NCBI RefSeq assembly: GCF_005886145.1
Contig: NZ_CP040504.1
Coordinates: 1,426,001-1,490,000 of the forward strand
DNA from: Neisseria sp. oral taxon 014 str. F0314
GTDB lineage: Bacteria; Pseudomonadota; Gammaproteobacteria; Burkholderiales; Neisseriaceae
DNA: 64,000 nt
Direction of reading: 5' to 3'
Positions 45,061-55,886 of this stretch are shown here, piece by piece; within the stretch, counting starts at the first letter, position 1; every line of letters starts with the position of its first letter. Both the position numbers and the translations under genes were made by a program. The notes under the pieces are model-generated. The model made no database searches. It was not told the origin of the DNA and worked only from the letters and a program-made list of their open reading frames with translations.

Positions 45061-47085
45061 TTATCTGAACAAGCCCCAGAAGGTCATGCCGAGCAATACC
45101 AATACGCCGAATACCATAGCGGCGGCGTAGGTGTAGATAAAGCCGGTTTGGGCTTTGCGTACCTGCGCAGCAATCGCGCCGACCAGTTTGGCGGAACCGT
45201 TGACGATACCGTTGTCGATAATGGCAGTATCGCCGACTTTCCAGAAGAAATTGCCCAATGCGCGCGTGCCTTTGGCGAAGACGTTGAAATACAGGGCGTC
45301 GAGGTAGTATTTGTTTTCAAACAAAACATAAACCGGACGGAACGCCTGCGCGATTTTGGCGGGCAGGTGCGGCAGTTTGACGTACAAGAGCCATGCGCTC
45401 AATACGCCTGCGATAGCGAGATAGAGGACGGGCGAATGCAGGCTGTGCGACACCATCGCCAATGCGCCGTGGAACTCTTCTTTCATGATGTGCATGGTCG
45501 GATGCGCGTCGGCATTGACGAAAATCACGTCTTTGAAGAAATCGCCGTAGAGCATGGGTTCGATGGCGATGTAGCCGATGATGACGGACGGAATGGCAAG
45601 CAGAATCAGCGGCAGGGTAACGACCAGCGGGCTTTCGTGCGGATTGTCGTTTTTGCCCAAGCCGTGATGCTCTTCACCATGGTCGTCTGAATGGTGTTCA
45701 GGCAGGCTGCGCCATTTTTCTTCACCGTGGAACACCATAAAGTATTGGCGGAACGCGTAAAACGCGGTAACGAACACGCTGGCGAGAACGGCGAAATAGG
45801 CAAAGCCGCTGCCCGGCAGGGTGCTGTATTTCGCCGCTTCGATAATCGAGTCTTTGGAGTAGAAGCCGGAGAAGAACGGCGTACCGATCAGCGACAAGTT
45901 ACCGATCAGCATGGTCAGCCAAGTAATCGGCATGTATTTTTTCAGATTGCCCATGTGGCGCATATCTTGGTCGTGGTGCATACCGATAATGGCGCTACCC
46001 GCCGCCAAGAACAGCAAGGCTTTAAAGAAGGCGTGGGTCATGACGTGGAACATCGCCACGGAATAGGCGGACGCGCCCAGAGCCACGGTCATATAGCCCA
46101 GTTGCGACAGGGTGGAATACGCAACCACGCGCTTGATGTCGTTTTGAATCACGCCCAAGAAACCCATAAACAGGGCAGTAATCGCGCCGATAACCATAAT
46201 GACCGACAGCGCGGTGCTGCTCATTTCGTAAATCGGCGACATACGCGACACCATGAACAGACCCGCCGTAACCATCGTCGCGGCGTGAATCAATGCGGAA
46301 ATCGGCGTCGGGCCTTCCATCGAATCGGGCAGCCAGACATGCAGCGGGAATTGTGCCGATTTACCCATCGCGCCCACAAACAAGAGCAGACAAGTTACGG
46401 TAATCAAAGACCATTCCACACCGGGGAAAAGCTGGATGGTGGCATTTTGTACGTTGGGCAGATAGGCGAATACGTCCTGATAACGCAGGCTGCCGCCGAA
46501 ATAGGCAAGCACCAAGCCGATACCGAGCAAAAAGCCGAAGTCGCCGACACGGTTGATCAAAAAGGCTTTCAGGTTGGCAAAAATCGCGCTCGGACGTTTG
46601 AAATAGAAACCGATTAAGAGATACGACACCAAGCCCACCGCTTCCCAACCGAAGAAGAGTTGGACGAAGTTGTTGCTCATAATCAGCATCAACATGCTGA
46701 ATGTAAACAAAGAAATATAGCTGAAGAAGCGTTGGTAGCCGACTTTTTCATCGTGCATATAGCCGATGGTATAGATATGCACCATCAACGACACGCCCGT
46801 TACCACGACCATCATCATCGCCGTCATCGTATCGACCAAGAAGCCGACGGAAAAATCCAAACCGCCCATCGTCAGCCAGGTATAGACATTCTCGTCAAAC
46901 TTGGCGCGGCTGCCGTCGATAAAGCCCCACAGCACATAAGCCGACAGCACGGCGGACACCGCCACGCCGAGTATCGTAACCGTATGCGCGCCGGCACGTC
47001 CGATTTTATTGCCGAACAAACCCGCAATCAGCGAGCCTGCCAAAGGCACGAGGGCAATGATGAGATATAAAGTCATGTCGTTCAT
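45061..47085 (-). CDS. nuoL: NADH-quinone oxidoreductase subunit L
   Basis: 674 residues, the largest membrane-arm subunit, with about 14 antiporter-type helices and a long C-terminal lateral helix. Signals: GFLVDTMTAMMMVVVTGVSLMVHIYTIGYMHDEKVGYQRFFSYISLFTFSMLMLI, FFGWEAVGLVSYLLIGFYF, KSAQFPLHVWLPDSMEGPTPISALIHAATMVTAGLFMVSRM and KRVVAYSTLSQLGYMTVALG. A His-rich stretch (about 475-500, EEKWRSLPEHHSDDHGEEHHGLG) lies in a loop. It contains one variant uptake sequence (near 45682). Divided from nuoK by the Fic gene. Confidence 0.97.
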   Translation of the reverse strand: MNDMTLYLIIALVPLAGSLIAGLFGNKIGRAGAHTVTILGVAVSAVLSAYVLWGFIDGSRAKFDENVYTWLTMGGLDFSVGFLVDTMTAMMMVVVTGVSLMVHIYTIGYMHDEKVGYQRFFSYISLFTFSMLMLIMSNNFVQLFFGWEAVGLVSYLLIGFYFKRPSAIFANLKAFLINRVGDFGFLLGIGLVLAYFGGSLRYQDVFAYLPNVQNATIQLFPGVEWSLITVTCLLLFVGAMGKSAQFPLHVWLPDSMEGPTPISALIHAATMVTAGLFMVSRMSPIYEMSSTALSVIMVIGAITALFMGFLGVIQNDIKRVVAYSTLSQLGYMTVALGASAYSVAMFHVMTHAFFKALLFLAAGSAIIGMHHDQDMRHMGNLKKYMPITWLTMLIGNLSLIGTPFFSGFYSKDSIIEAAKYSTLPGSGFAYFAVLASVFVTAFYAFRQYFMVFHGEEKWRSLPEHHSDDHGEEHHGLGKNDNPHESPLVVTLPLILLAIPSVIIGYIAIEPMLYGDFFKDVIFVNADAHPTMHIMKEEFHGALAMVSHSLHSPVLYLAIAGVLSAWLLYVKLPHLPAKIAQAFRPVYVLFENKYYLDALYFNVFAKGTRALGNFFWKVGDTAIIDNGIVNGSAKLVGAIAAQVRKAQTGFIYTYAAAMVFGVLVLLGMTFWGLFR

Positions 47086-47289
47086 TTTGGATGAACCTTT
47101 TTGATTTTAGGAGTTTTCTAAACTTCAGACTGCCCGAAAGTTTTTTAGATTGGCTTGCCAATTCAATACTTTCAAGCTGTCCTTCAAGACAACGGGCTTA
47201 AATTGGTCATGTTATTTTTTCGTCGGGGTTAGCCCAACCTATCGCATCAGGTCGTCTGAAACAGTCTGAAATCGCTTTTCAGACGACCT

Positions 47290-47865
47290 TCAGCCTTTTT
47301 CATACCCTTCGTAATAATATGACTGATCAATACCTTTAAAGATGATTTCACGGTTGTCCACATCGTCGGTCAGATTGTCCTTTAACAGAAAGCGCAGTTC
47401 TAAATCGTTGACGGGGCTGCGTTCCATCGCCTGCAAATACAGGGTTTTGCTTACATTTTGCCAGTTCACAACTTTTTTCAGGTTTTTCTTCAGCACCAAG
47501 TCCAGCCAGATGCGGGTACTTCTGCCATTACCCTCCAAAAACGGATGAGCAATGTTCATTTCAACATATTTGGCGATGATTTCTTCAAAAGTCCGCTCGG
47601 GCATCTGCTCGATTTTAGCCAAAGCCTCTTTCAGATACATGGCGTTGGCAAAACGGAAACCGCCTTTGGAAATGTTGTCTTCCCTGATTTGACCCGCAAA
47701 ATCATATAAGCCGCCGAACAGGTAACAGTGAATCTGTTGCTGGCCCGCGGTGGTACCGACTTCGATACTGTCGATGTCGCCGCTTTCAAACAGGCGGCAG
47801 GCATTATGCAGGCTTTGTTCGTCTATGGACTTCATCGTTTTTCCTATCGGGTTTTCAGACGGCAT
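47290..47865 (-). CDS. fic: Class III Fic protein, adenylyltransferase (NmFic type)
   Basis: 191 residues, the length of meningococcal NmFic, and near-identical to it as I recall. The Fic motif [12 protein letters not shown] starts at His107. The C-terminal inhibitory helix carries SYYYEG with Ser182, Tyr183 and Glu186; in NmFic, Glu186 blocks ATP and auto-AMPylation at Tyr183 releases it when the tetramer dissociates. NmFic AMPylates DNA gyrase GyrB and ParE. The key residues agree in number, so the same switch is expected. It sits between nuoK and nuoL, the same kind of location as in meningococci. Confidence 0.95.
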   Translation of the reverse strand: MPSENPIGKTMKSIDEQSLHNACRLFESGDIDSIEVGTTAGQQQIHCYLFGGLYDFAGQIREDNISKGGFRFANAMYLKEALAKIEQMPERTFEEIIAKYVEMNIAHPFLEGNGRSTRIWLDLVLKKNLKKVVNWQNVSKTLYLQAMERSPVNDLELRFLLKDNLTDDVDNREIIFKGIDQSYYYEGYEKG

Positions 47866-47901
47866 CGGCGCCTTGTCGGGCCTCGACCAAACCTACCTTT
47901 A

Positions 47902-48207
47902 TTACCCTTTCAACTCGTCCAAATCGGCAACATTAATCGTTTGTCGGTTGCGGTACACCAGCACCATAATTGCCAAACCGATGGCGGATTCGGCAGCAGC
48001 GACGGTCAATACGAAGAATACGAAAATCTGTCCGGCGGTATCGCCCAGATGCTGCGAGAAAGCGATAAAGTTGAAGTTCACCGCCAAAAGCATCAGCTCG
48101 ATCGACATCAGCAAGACCAGCACGTTTTTGCGGTTCATAAAGATGCCCATCGCGCTGATACCGAACAGGAGCGCGCCCAATACCAAATAATGCGTCAAGG
48201 TAATCAT
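47902..48207 (-). CDS. nuoK: NADH-quinone oxidoreductase subunit K
   Basis: 101 residues, three helices. [51 protein letters not shown] contains the conserved Glu of helix 2 (SIELML), and the third helix has [22 protein letters not shown] with the second conserved Glu. It is part of the proton path. The start overlaps the nuoJ stop by 4 bases. Confidence 0.97.
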
Positions 48208-48875
48208 GCTTTGCCCTCCTCTTTCGGCTTGAGGCCGTCTGAAACTTCGTTTTCTTCCGCAGATTCGGTTTGCGGTTTCACGGCTTCCATTTTCACCAAG
48301 CGCATACGGCCTTGGTCGGCGCGTACTTTAACTTGGTCGGCAGGATCCATGCGTTTCGGATTGAAGGTTTTGCGATGAACCAATGCAATCGCCGCTACCA
48401 TGCCCAACAACAGCAATACGGAAGCCAGCTCAAACGGCAGCAGATAATCGGTATAAATACGACTGCCCAAATCGCGGATATTGTTGTAATCGGCAGGAAT
48501 GTCTTTCATCAAGCCAAATGCGGCAAGGTCAGTTTTCGGGTTAACCAGAATCAGAATCAGGGCAACTGCCAACAGCGTACCGACCACACCGGCAACAGGC
48601 GCATGCCGCCAGAAACCGGCGCGCATTTCCTCGATGTCGATATTCAGCATCATCACGACGAACAGGAACAGCACCATCACAGCGCCGACATACACGACCA
48701 CCAGCGTCACGCCCAAAAACTCCGCCTGCATCAACATCCAAATCATCGCGCTCACACAGAAGGTCAGCACCAGATGCAAAGCGGCGTGGACAGGGTTTTT
48801 CGCGGTAACGGTACGCAGCGCGCCGTATAGGACGATGGCGGCAAGGATATAGAACAGAATCGCGGAAAAAGTCAT
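48204..48875 (-). CDS. nuoJ: NADH-quinone oxidoreductase subunit J
   Basis: 223 residues, five helices in the first 165 ([77 protein letters not shown] is the family N-terminus with the bulge helix 3). The hydrophilic tail (about 175-223) includes [22 protein letters not shown] and ends with [13 protein letters not shown], of which VSDGLK comes from an uptake sequence. 11 bases after nuoI and overlapping nuoK. Confidence 0.96.
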
Positions 48876-48886
48876 TCGTCTGCTCC

Positions 48887-49366
48887 TTAGCGGTACGGCG
48901 CGTCAGCGGCTTTGCGTTTGGCGATTTCGGCTTCGTATTTGTCGCCGATTGCCAAGAGGATCGGCTTGGTCATGTGCAAGTCGCCTTTTTTCTCGCCGTG
49001 GTATTCAAAAATATGCGTTTCCACAATCGCATCGGTCGGACAGGCTTCTTCGCAGAAGCCGCAGAAGATGCACTTGGTCAGGTCGATGTCGTAACGCTTG
49101 GTGCGGCGCGTGCCGTCTTCGCGTTCTTCCGATTCGATGTTGATCGCCATTGCCGGACACACTGCCTCGCACAATTTACACGCGATGCAGCGTTCCTCAC
49201 CGTTCGGATACCGCCGCTGCGCGTGCAGGCCGCGGAAACGCACAGATTGCGGCGTTTTCTCTTCGGGGAAATAAATCGTGTCTTTGCGGGCGAAAAAGTT
49301 TTTGAGCGTTACGCCCATACCTTTTACCAACTCGCCCAAAAGAAAGGTTTTTACTAGGTTTGCCAT
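48887..49366 (-). CDS. nuoI: NADH-quinone oxidoreductase subunit I
   Basis: 159 residues with two 4Fe-4S motifs: [13 protein letters not shown] and [13 protein letters not shown], carrying clusters N6a/N6b that lead electrons towards NuoB. An N-terminal helix and [18 protein letters not shown] precede them. It bridges the peripheral and membrane arms on the cytosolic side. The three-gene cassette at 49425-52330 separates it from nuoH. Confidence 0.97.
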
Positions 49367-49424
49367 GCTGCATTCCTTTACATGGTTTTTCTTTTCAGAC
49401 GACCTGCTATTTGCAAGTCATCCT

Positions 49425-49994
49425 TTATTTGAATTCGATTAAAACATATCCCTGCTTACGGTATTCGGCAGGTGTATTTTTCGCCGTTTTGGCGCATAAC
49501 CGTTCTCCGCATTTGACAATATCCGCCTGACTGAATAATTCCAGATTTTCCACACTGGCTTTTTTCTCACGGACAACCTGTCCGTAATACCAACCCTGCC
49601 ATAGGGAAACACCGATAACGCAGACCAATGCAGCAACGGCAAGGTACCCGATTCTCAACAATACCGAACGGCTGGCGGCATCCAAACGATTTTGGGCGAC
49701 GGCGGAAAAACCTGCAAAATCTTCCATATGTTTTTTCACATCATCAATTTCCGCCCTCAAATCATCCAATCCTTCCTGACTGCCTTTCTTGATATTGCGC
49801 CGCAAGTCACCCGACACGGCAGCCATCTGATTAGAAACCTCATCGGCAACCAACCGATTGACTTCCGACAGCCCCTCTTCCAACCTTCTGATACCCTGCG
49901 CCTGCAATGACAAGGCTTCGGTACTCTGCTTCTGAAGCTCCTGATGTAGTGCCGAAATATTGATGATTAATTGCTGTAATTGCCGTTCGTCCAT
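49425..49994 (-). CDS. Membrane-anchored coiled-coil protein, unknown function
   Basis: 189 residues. Residues 1-105 are predicted coiled coil (RQLQQLIINISALHQELQKQS, RRLEEGLSEVNRLVADEVSNQ, LDDLRAEIDDVKKHMEDF). One transmembrane helix follows (about 115-135, LLRIGYLAVAALVCVIGVSLW), then a C-terminal domain of about 55 residues with two cysteines (KCGERLC). No signal peptide, so the coiled coil is cytosolic and the tail periplasmic. Of two adjacent start codons I chose the ATG at 49994 over GTG. It follows the candidate effector gene by 72 bases and probably belongs to the same cassette. Family not recognised. Confidence 0.7.
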   Translation of the reverse strand: MDERQLQQLIINISALHQELQKQSTEALSLQAQGIRRLEEGLSEVNRLVADEVSNQMAAVSGDLRRNIKKGSQEGLDDLRAEIDDVKKHMEDFAGFSAVAQNRLDAASRSVLLRIGYLAVAALVCVIGVSLWQGWYYGQVVREKKASVENLELFSQADIVKCGERLCAKTAKNTPAEYRKQGYVLIEFK

Positions 49995-50066
49995 CACTTT
50001 TCCGAATGTTCCGAATAACTTTGTTATCTTTTCTGTCTCGACAGGCCGTCTGAAACCTTAAACCCG

Positions 50067-51431
50067 TCAGCCTATGCTCATACCGCGCGAGTGGCTCTGC
50101 GCCATCCTTTCCATTTCGCGCTGCCTTGCCTGTTCTTCAAACTCTCGCTCTGTCCGCTGAGCCGATTCCATACTCTCCTGCATCCCCGTCAGTGAAGCAT
50201 TCCGCGCATTTACCGATGCCGTCCTGAAATCGGGGAAGGATTCGTCGCCGATGTTGACTTGCCCGTCCGCGACGGAAATCATCGAAACGCATTTCATCCT
50301 GCTGCGGCAGCCTGCCGCTGCCAATGCCGCAGCCGTATTGTCCAATGCCTCTTCGCGGTAGCGGATACCTTGTTCCTGATAATATCCGGCAAGCTGCTCC
50401 CTACTGTCTTTGTACAGATTCCGAAAACGGTCAGACATATCCTCCATCTCCAACCTTTGAAAACGGTTCGGCAGCATCTCCTCCCCGTATCCCGGATTGC
50501 GGCTGAGGAATGCCTGCGCCGTCATGGCGGATTCCCTCTGCATCTGCCGCACATCGTCCCTGCCCATAAAATCCGACAGGGCGGCTTGGTCGCCCGATTT
50601 CAGGCGGGTTATCAGATCGTTGGTGGCGGACAGGAAATCGTCTTGTTTGGCAGCCGCCGCGTATTGCATTTCCTGCGCCTGCTCAGCTTCCGAAAACAGC
50701 AAGGGCTTGAACCTGCTGACATTGCGAATCCACTTTGCAGCTTCCATGCGGTCGGCTTCACTGACCCTCCTCACTTGCAGGGTATCGCCCATAATTACGG
50801 GGATGCCGTCATTGTCTTCCTCCGCCGAATGCGCCACCGTATTCCCTATCCGTTCTCCTCTTTTATTGAAGTAGATATGCCCTTGTGCATAATCTTCCAC
50901 TGCCTGATACAACACTGCGCTTTCGGTCAGCGCGCCTATACCGCTGCCACGCGTCGCCAACAGTTTCTGCCAGATTTCTTCCTGCCTCCGCTCCCCTTCG
51001 TACTTCCCTATCAGCTTCATCGGGGTTTCCAGCGTCCAGTTGTTGATGGATAAACCGTTTTTCTCAAATACTTGTTTATGAAAATCTCGCATTTCATCAA
51101 AGCGAACATCACGGGGAAGCTTACCCAATTGGCTTTCCAAAAAATCCAAATAGCCTTCTGCCATCCCTTCACGAATCCGGTTCAATTTCTGTTCGGAAAA
51201 CGTTTGTTCCGAAGAATCCTTCATAAACATCACCGCTGCCCGACCCGTCGTCTCCCCTTTCGGCAGGCTGCTCCAAGTCATGCCCTCCGCTTCCGCCACG
51301 CCTTTCGCCCAGCCCGCATAGTTGTAGCCCTTAGACAACAAGTCGGAATAGGTTCGGACAACGCCTTGGATATGGTTCTGCTTGATGTCGTTTTTGTAAC
51401 GGTCAATATCTTGCTGCGTCAGCGGTCTCAT
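50067..51431 (-). CDS. Candidate secreted effector/toxin with XVIPCD-like C-terminus
   Basis: 454 residues, no signal peptide or membrane helix, mostly helical. The N-terminus contains a TYSDLLSKGYNYAGWAKGVAEAEG segment of the kind I associate with secreted polymorphic effectors. The last 90 residues (about 365-454: NTAAALAAAGC, then MISVADGQVNIGDESFPDFRTASVNARNASLTGMQESMESAQ, then a Gln/Arg-rich tail) have the strand-helix layout and Gln-rich end of XVIPCD, the secretion domain of Xanthomonas-type type IV effectors. I cannot identify the catalytic activity. It overlaps the lipoprotein gene by 4 bases. No secretion system is encoded in this window. Function is inference. Confidence 0.5.
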   Translation of the reverse strand: MRPLTQQDIDRYKNDIKQNHIQGVVRTYSDLLSKGYNYAGWAKGVAEAEGMTWSSLPKGETTGRAAVMFMKDSSEQTFSEQKLNRIREGMAEGYLDFLESQLGKLPRDVRFDEMRDFHKQVFEKNGLSINNWTLETPMKLIGKYEGERRQEEIWQKLLATRGSGIGALTESAVLYQAVEDYAQGHIYFNKRGERIGNTVAHSAEEDNDGIPVIMGDTLQVRRVSEADRMEAAKWIRNVSRFKPLLFSEAEQAQEMQYAAAAKQDDFLSATNDLITRLKSGDQAALSDFMGRDDVRQMQRESAMTAQAFLSRNPGYGEEMLPNRFQRLEMEDMSDRFRNLYKDSREQLAGYYQEQGIRYREEALDNTAAALAAAGCRSRMKCVSMISVADGQVNIGDESFPDFRTASVNARNASLTGMQESMESAQRTEREFEEQARQREMERMAQSHSRGMSIG

Positions 51432-52330
51432 TTTTTGCCTCCTGTTGTTTTACGATGGGCATCTGCCTCTATATCTTTATCGGCAGCTTCTGCAAACGCC
51501 AAAACTGCTTTTCCCGCCTGTTCCTCTATTTTTCTCCAGTCATATAGACGGTGTCGGCTATAACCCAAACTAAAATTAATATCTAGCCCACTTTTCCTAA
51601 ATAAAAATTTATGAGAACAAGGCGGATTGGGTACATCAGTATTTGTCGCACATGCGATATAGCTGAGCACATGACCATCCTTACTTCGATTAATGAATAT
51701 ATCATCTTCATTATTCCCCGGTTCGTTCCGATACAATAACCCAGTTTCAGGGTTAATACCCAAAACTCTATACTGCTCCAAACCGTAAAGGTTTTCATCT
51801 GGCAATCTGACATACCGTCTATACGGAGGATTAGTTGTTCTTAAACGTGTCGCCAATAAACGGTCAAATTGATCAGGCGTCTTATCCAAAGGATGTAGAT
51901 TATTTCCCACACCGACAAATACCCAAGGCGTACCCGAAACCTTCAATTCATCGTAAAAACCGTCGTCATGGCGTATATCGCGGATAACGCCCGTTTCGTA
52001 ATTCAGGTAAAAGTCAAATCCCGTCAACACCGAATCATACGTCCTCGGCGGGGCTTTGTATGTCTCCCAGTCTTTTGAAAACGCCGTCGGCGTATCGGTA
52101 TAGGAGACATCCTGAACCTGATAGGATGACATCCTGACCTTCCTGCCGCCCAATGTGCCGATCTTGTAGGAATCCTCCGGCACTTCCACCCTGCCCTTGT
52201 CCGAAAAGACCGCGTCTTGTAGCTCTCTTTGGGTTTTCCCGATCAAGAGGCCGTCTGAAAAGGAGCATACCGACAACGTTGCCAACCCGAACAGCAAACA
52301 CAATCCCAGCAGCCATTTCTTTATCTTCAT
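51428..52330 (-). CDS. Exported lipoprotein-like protein, candidate immunity factor
   Basis: 300 residues. A hydrophobic N-terminus (MKIKKWLLGLCLLFGLATLSVC) forms an export signal; LSVC resembles a lipobox but has Val at -1, so lipidation is uncertain. The following FSDGLL is an uptake sequence read in frame (near 52248). The mature part is a globular beta-rich domain: DSVLTGFDFYLNYETGVIRDIRH, TPWVFVGVGNNLHPLDKTPDQFDRLL, YGLEQYRVLGINPETGLLYRNEPGNNEDDIF, with four cysteines. The pairing, stop overlapping the start of the toxin-like gene (ATGA), is that of periplasmic immunity lipoproteins encoded beside bacterial-killing effectors. Confidence 0.55.
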   Translation of the reverse strand: MKIKKWLLGLCLLFGLATLSVCSFSDGLLIGKTQRELQDAVFSDKGRVEVPEDSYKIGTLGGRKVRMSSYQVQDVSYTDTPTAFSKDWETYKAPPRTYDSVLTGFDFYLNYETGVIRDIRHDDGFYDELKVSGTPWVFVGVGNNLHPLDKTPDQFDRLLATRLRTTNPPYRRYVRLPDENLYGLEQYRVLGINPETGLLYRNEPGNNEDDIFINRSKDGHVLSYIACATNTDVPNPPCSHKFLFRKSGLDINFSLGYSRHRLYDWRKIEEQAGKAVLAFAEAADKDIEADAHRKTTGGKK

Positions 52331-52393
52331 CCTCTATTTCTCTCAGCTATTACGGTTATCATTTTCAGACGGCCTTCAAACGTCGTCTGAAAC

Positions 52394-53470
52394 TTATTTC
52401 CACAAATTCAGCGGCGAAATCATCCACAGACCCAAAATCACGATATAGGCGAAGCCGATGGGAATCAGCACTTTCCAGCCCAAGCGCATGATTTGGTCGT
52501 AGCGGTAGCGCGGGAAGGTGGCGCGTATCCACAGATACCAGTACAGCACAGCCGCCATTTTCACGAACATCCAGAATGCGGAAGGCGTGCCAACAATGCC
52601 CCAGCTTTGCGGGAACGGGGACAGCCAGCCGCCGAGGAACATCAGCGATGTCAGCGCGGCAATCAGAATCATGAAAATGTATTCGGCAAGGAAGAACAGC
52701 GCGAACGCAAAGCCGGAATATTCGACGTGGTGCCCGGCAACGATTTCGGATTCGCCCTCTGCCACGTCAAACGGCGCGCGGTTGGTTTCGGCAACGGCGG
52801 AAATCAGATAGACGATGAAGATTGGGAAGAGCGGCAGCCAGTTCCACGAGAACACGGAACCGCCCGCGATGCCTTTTGCTTGCGCGGCAACGATGTCGGA
52901 GAAATTCATACTGCCCGACACCATCACGACGCACACCAGCGCGGCGCTCATGGCGATTTCGTAAGAAATGCTTTGCGCGGAGGCACGCATTGCGCCCAGG
53001 AACGAATATTTGGAGTTGGAAGCCCAGCCCGCGATAATCACGCCGTAAACCGACAGCGAGGTAATCATCAGGATGTACAAAAGGCCGATATTGATATTGG
53101 TCAGCACCCATTCTTCGTTGAACGGAATCACCGCCCACGCTGCGAAAGACGGGGCGAGCGACATAATCGGACCGATGTAGAACAGGGCTTTGTTTGACAG
53201 CTTCGGACGGGTTACTTCTTTAAACAAGAGTTTGAACACGTCGGCAAACGGCTGAATCAGACCCCACGGACCGGTTACGTTCGGGCCGACGCGAAGCTGC
53301 ATGAAGCCGATGACTTTACGTTCGAAATAAGTCAGGTAGGCGACGGTCAGAATCAGCGGAATCAGGATAATCACGATTTTGACGATGACGGATACCACCA
53401 AGCCTACGGTGATGCCCAAATCGCCCAGACCGAGCGTTGCGGCAAAGAGGTTTTGGAACCATTCCTGCAT
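52394..53470 (-). CDS. nuoH: NADH-quinone oxidoreductase subunit H
   Basis: 358 residues, eight or nine helices. It forms the quinone-binding junction of complex I. Signals: [77 protein letters not shown] and [24 protein letters not shown] chose the ATG at 53470 ([14 protein letters not shown]), the family start; the frame has two more codons. Two bases separate it from the nuoG stop. Variant and normal uptake sequences follow downstream (52365-52392). Confidence 0.97.
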   Translation of the reverse strand: MQEWFQNLFAATLGLGDLGITVGLVVSVIVKIVIILIPLILTVAYLTYFERKVIGFMQLRVGPNVTGPWGLIQPFADVFKLLFKEVTRPKLSNKALFYIGPIMSLAPSFAAWAVIPFNEEWVLTNINIGLLYILMITSLSVYGVIIAGWASNSKYSFLGAMRASAQSISYEIAMSAALVCVVMVSGSMNFSDIVAAQAKGIAGGSVFSWNWLPLFPIFIVYLISAVAETNRAPFDVAEGESEIVAGHHVEYSGFAFALFFLAEYIFMILIAALTSLMFLGGWLSPFPQSWGIVGTPSAFWMFVKMAAVLYWYLWIRATFPRYRYDQIMRLGWKVLIPIGFAYIVILGLWMISPLNLWK

Positions 53471-53472
53471 AA

Positions 53473-55734
53473 TCAAGCTCCCGCCAGTTCAATAGTGTCC
53501 ATCAACGCACCCAGCGCGGCATTTTCGGTATGCAGCGGCAGATGCACCACGTTTTCAGGCAGTCCGGCATCGGCTTTGACCATCACGGACACGCCTGCGC
53601 CGTTTTGTTTGGCAACAGCGTTTTGTCCGTCTTGCAGGCCTAAGCGCGCCAATGTGTTCGGATTCACACGCGCGGCAGGCACGGCGGCATGGCTGGTTTC
53701 TTGCAACGGCGCGGAACGGCGCACGATGGCATCGGTGTGATAGATGCCGACTCCGCCCACGCGCACGAGGCGGCTTGAGGTCGTCTGAAAATCTTTTTGA
53801 GTCGAAGCGGCGCGGTTGTTCAGTTTGGACGGCAGGCTTTCCGCGTCCAGCGCGTCTTTCAGAATCGCAGCGGTATCGTGGTATTCAAAGCCTTGCAGGT
53901 CAAACAGGTTGCCCAATACGCGCAACACTTTCCACAGCGGACGCGAATCGCCGAAGCCCTGAACGACGCCGTGGAAGGATTGCAGACGGCCTTCCATATT
54001 GATGAAGCTGCCTGAGGTTTCGGTAAACGGCGCAATCGGCAGCAATACGTCGCACACGTCCAGCAGCGTTTCGCTGACAAACGGCGTAAACGCCATCACG
54101 CTTTTCGCCTGTTTCAACGCGGCTACGGCTTTTGCACCGTCCGCCGTATCGATTTCCGGCTCGACATTGAGCAGCAAAACCGCCTGTTTCGGCGCGTTTG
54201 CCATTTCGGCAACGCTCTCGCCCGAGTTCACGCCCAATACGTCCGCACCGACGCTGTTGGCAGCCTGCGGCAAAATACCCAGTACCGCGCCGGTTGCATC
54301 CGCCAGCTCTTGCGCGGCGGCGTAAATCGCAGCGTAATCGGGATGGTTTTGTACTTCCGCGCCCAAAATCACCGCTGCTTTTTCAGCGTTTTTCAGGCTC
54401 GCGGTAATTGCGTGTTCCGCATCGGCAGACAGATTTTTCAGACGGCCTGCCCACTCATCGGGATGTGCAGCTTCTTGAGACAGAAGCGGCATCAACAATT
54501 CTTCTTTACTGCTGGCCAATACGCTCAAAGCCATGCGTTCTTTGGCGGCACGGCGCAGGCGGGCGGTCAGGAGCGGCTGTTCTTTGCGCAGGTTTGCACC
54601 GACCACCAGTACGGCTTCGTTGTCCGCCAGCGATTCGATACTTTGTCCCAACCATTGCGCACCATTGAGGTCGTCTGAAAGACGTTTGTCCTGTTGGCGT
54701 AGGCGGGTGGCGAAGTTTTTAACGCCCAAGCCGTCGGCGAGTTTTTTCGCCAAGTACAGCTCTTCAACCGTATTCATCGGGTTCGCCCAAATGCCGACTT
54801 GGTTTTGGTTGCCGTCTTTGGCGATGCATTCAATCGCGCTGCGGACATATTCCAGCGCGGTTTTCCAATCCACGTCCATCCACTCGCCGCCCTGTTTGAT
54901 TTTCGGGTTTTTCAGACGGCTTTCGTGATACAGGCCTTCGTAGGCGAAACGGTCGCGGTCGGACAGCCAGCATTCGTTAATGGCTTCGTTTTCCAGCGGC
55001 AGCACGCGGCGGACGGTATGGTCTTTGGTTTGCACAATCAGGTTGCTGCCCAAAGCGTCATGGGCGGAAACGGATTTGCGGCGGTTCAGCTCCCAAGTAC
55101 GCGCGTTGAAGCGGAACGGTTTACTGGTCAGCGCGCCGACGGGGCACAAATCGATGACGTTGCCCGACAGCTCGGTTTCCACCGCTTTGCCGATAAAAGG
55201 CATGATTTCGGAGTGTTCGCCGCGATTGGCCATCGCAATTTCCTGCAGGCCGGCGATTTCTTCGGTGAAACGCACGCAGCGGGTGCAGTGGATGCAGCGG
55301 CTCATTTCCTTGGCGGAAACCAAAGGCCCCATGTCTTTGCCGACGACGGAACGTTTTTCTTCGGTGTAGCGGCTGGTGGTTTTGCCGTAGCCCACCGCCA
55401 AATCCTGCAACTGGCATTCGCCGCCTTGGTCGCAGGTCGGACAGTCGAGCGGATGGTTGATGAGCAGGAACTCCATCACGCCTTCCTGCGCCTCGCGGGC
55501 TTTTGCCGAATGCGTACGCACAATCATGCCGTCCGTTACCGGCGTTGCGCAGGCGGGCAACGGTTTGGGGGCTTTTTCCACGTCCACCAGACACATACGG
55601 CAGTTGGCGGCGATGGAGAGCTTTTTGTGGTAACAGAAATGCGGAATATAAGTACCGAGCTTGTGCGCGGCCTCAATCACCGTCGCGCCCTGCTCCACAG
55701 ATACCTGTTTGCCGTCGATTTCGATTTGTAACAT
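53473..55734 (-). CDS. nuoG: NADH-quinone oxidoreductase subunit G
   Basis: 753 residues. N-terminal 2Fe-2S ferredoxin domain: [32 protein letters not shown]; then the His-ligated 4Fe-4S cluster in [24 protein letters not shown] and a 4Fe-4S cluster in [16 protein letters not shown] with the distal DLCPVGAL. The molybdopterin-oxidoreductase-like C-terminal half (about 230-753) is present without catalytic molybdenum. It carries electrons from NuoF/E to NuoI. Three uptake sequences are translated inside it. DUF559 and a repeat region separate it from nuoF. Confidence 0.96.
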   Translation of the reverse strand: MLQIEIDGKQVSVEQGATVIEAAHKLGTYIPHFCYHKKLSIAANCRMCLVDVEKAPKPLPACATPVTDGMIVRTHSAKAREAQEGVMEFLLINHPLDCPTCDQGGECQLQDLAVGYGKTTSRYTEEKRSVVGKDMGPLVSAKEMSRCIHCTRCVRFTEEIAGLQEIAMANRGEHSEIMPFIGKAVETELSGNVIDLCPVGALTSKPFRFNARTWELNRRKSVSAHDALGSNLIVQTKDHTVRRVLPLENEAINECWLSDRDRFAYEGLYHESRLKNPKIKQGGEWMDVDWKTALEYVRSAIECIAKDGNQNQVGIWANPMNTVEELYLAKKLADGLGVKNFATRLRQQDKRLSDDLNGAQWLGQSIESLADNEAVLVVGANLRKEQPLLTARLRRAAKERMALSVLASSKEELLMPLLSQEAAHPDEWAGRLKNLSADAEHAITASLKNAEKAAVILGAEVQNHPDYAAIYAAAQELADATGAVLGILPQAANSVGADVLGVNSGESVAEMANAPKQAVLLLNVEPEIDTADGAKAVAALKQAKSVMAFTPFVSETLLDVCDVLLPIAPFTETSGSFINMEGRLQSFHGVVQGFGDSRPLWKVLRVLGNLFDLQGFEYHDTAAILKDALDAESLPSKLNNRAASTQKDFQTTSSRLVRVGGVGIYHTDAIVRRSAPLQETSHAAVPAARVNPNTLARLGLQDGQNAVAKQNGAGVSVMVKADAGLPENVVHLPLHTENAALGALMDTIELAGA

Positions 55735-55886
55735 GGTTCGTTCCTAGTTACGGGTATTTGATAAATAATCTTTTCTGGAGGTCGTCTGAAAAATGGGTTT
55801 CAGACGGCCTTTAAAGTATAAGTTTATTGCTTGTTTATTTTTAGGAGGGGTTTCTTAATTTTAAAAAATCCAAATTCTAGTACAAC

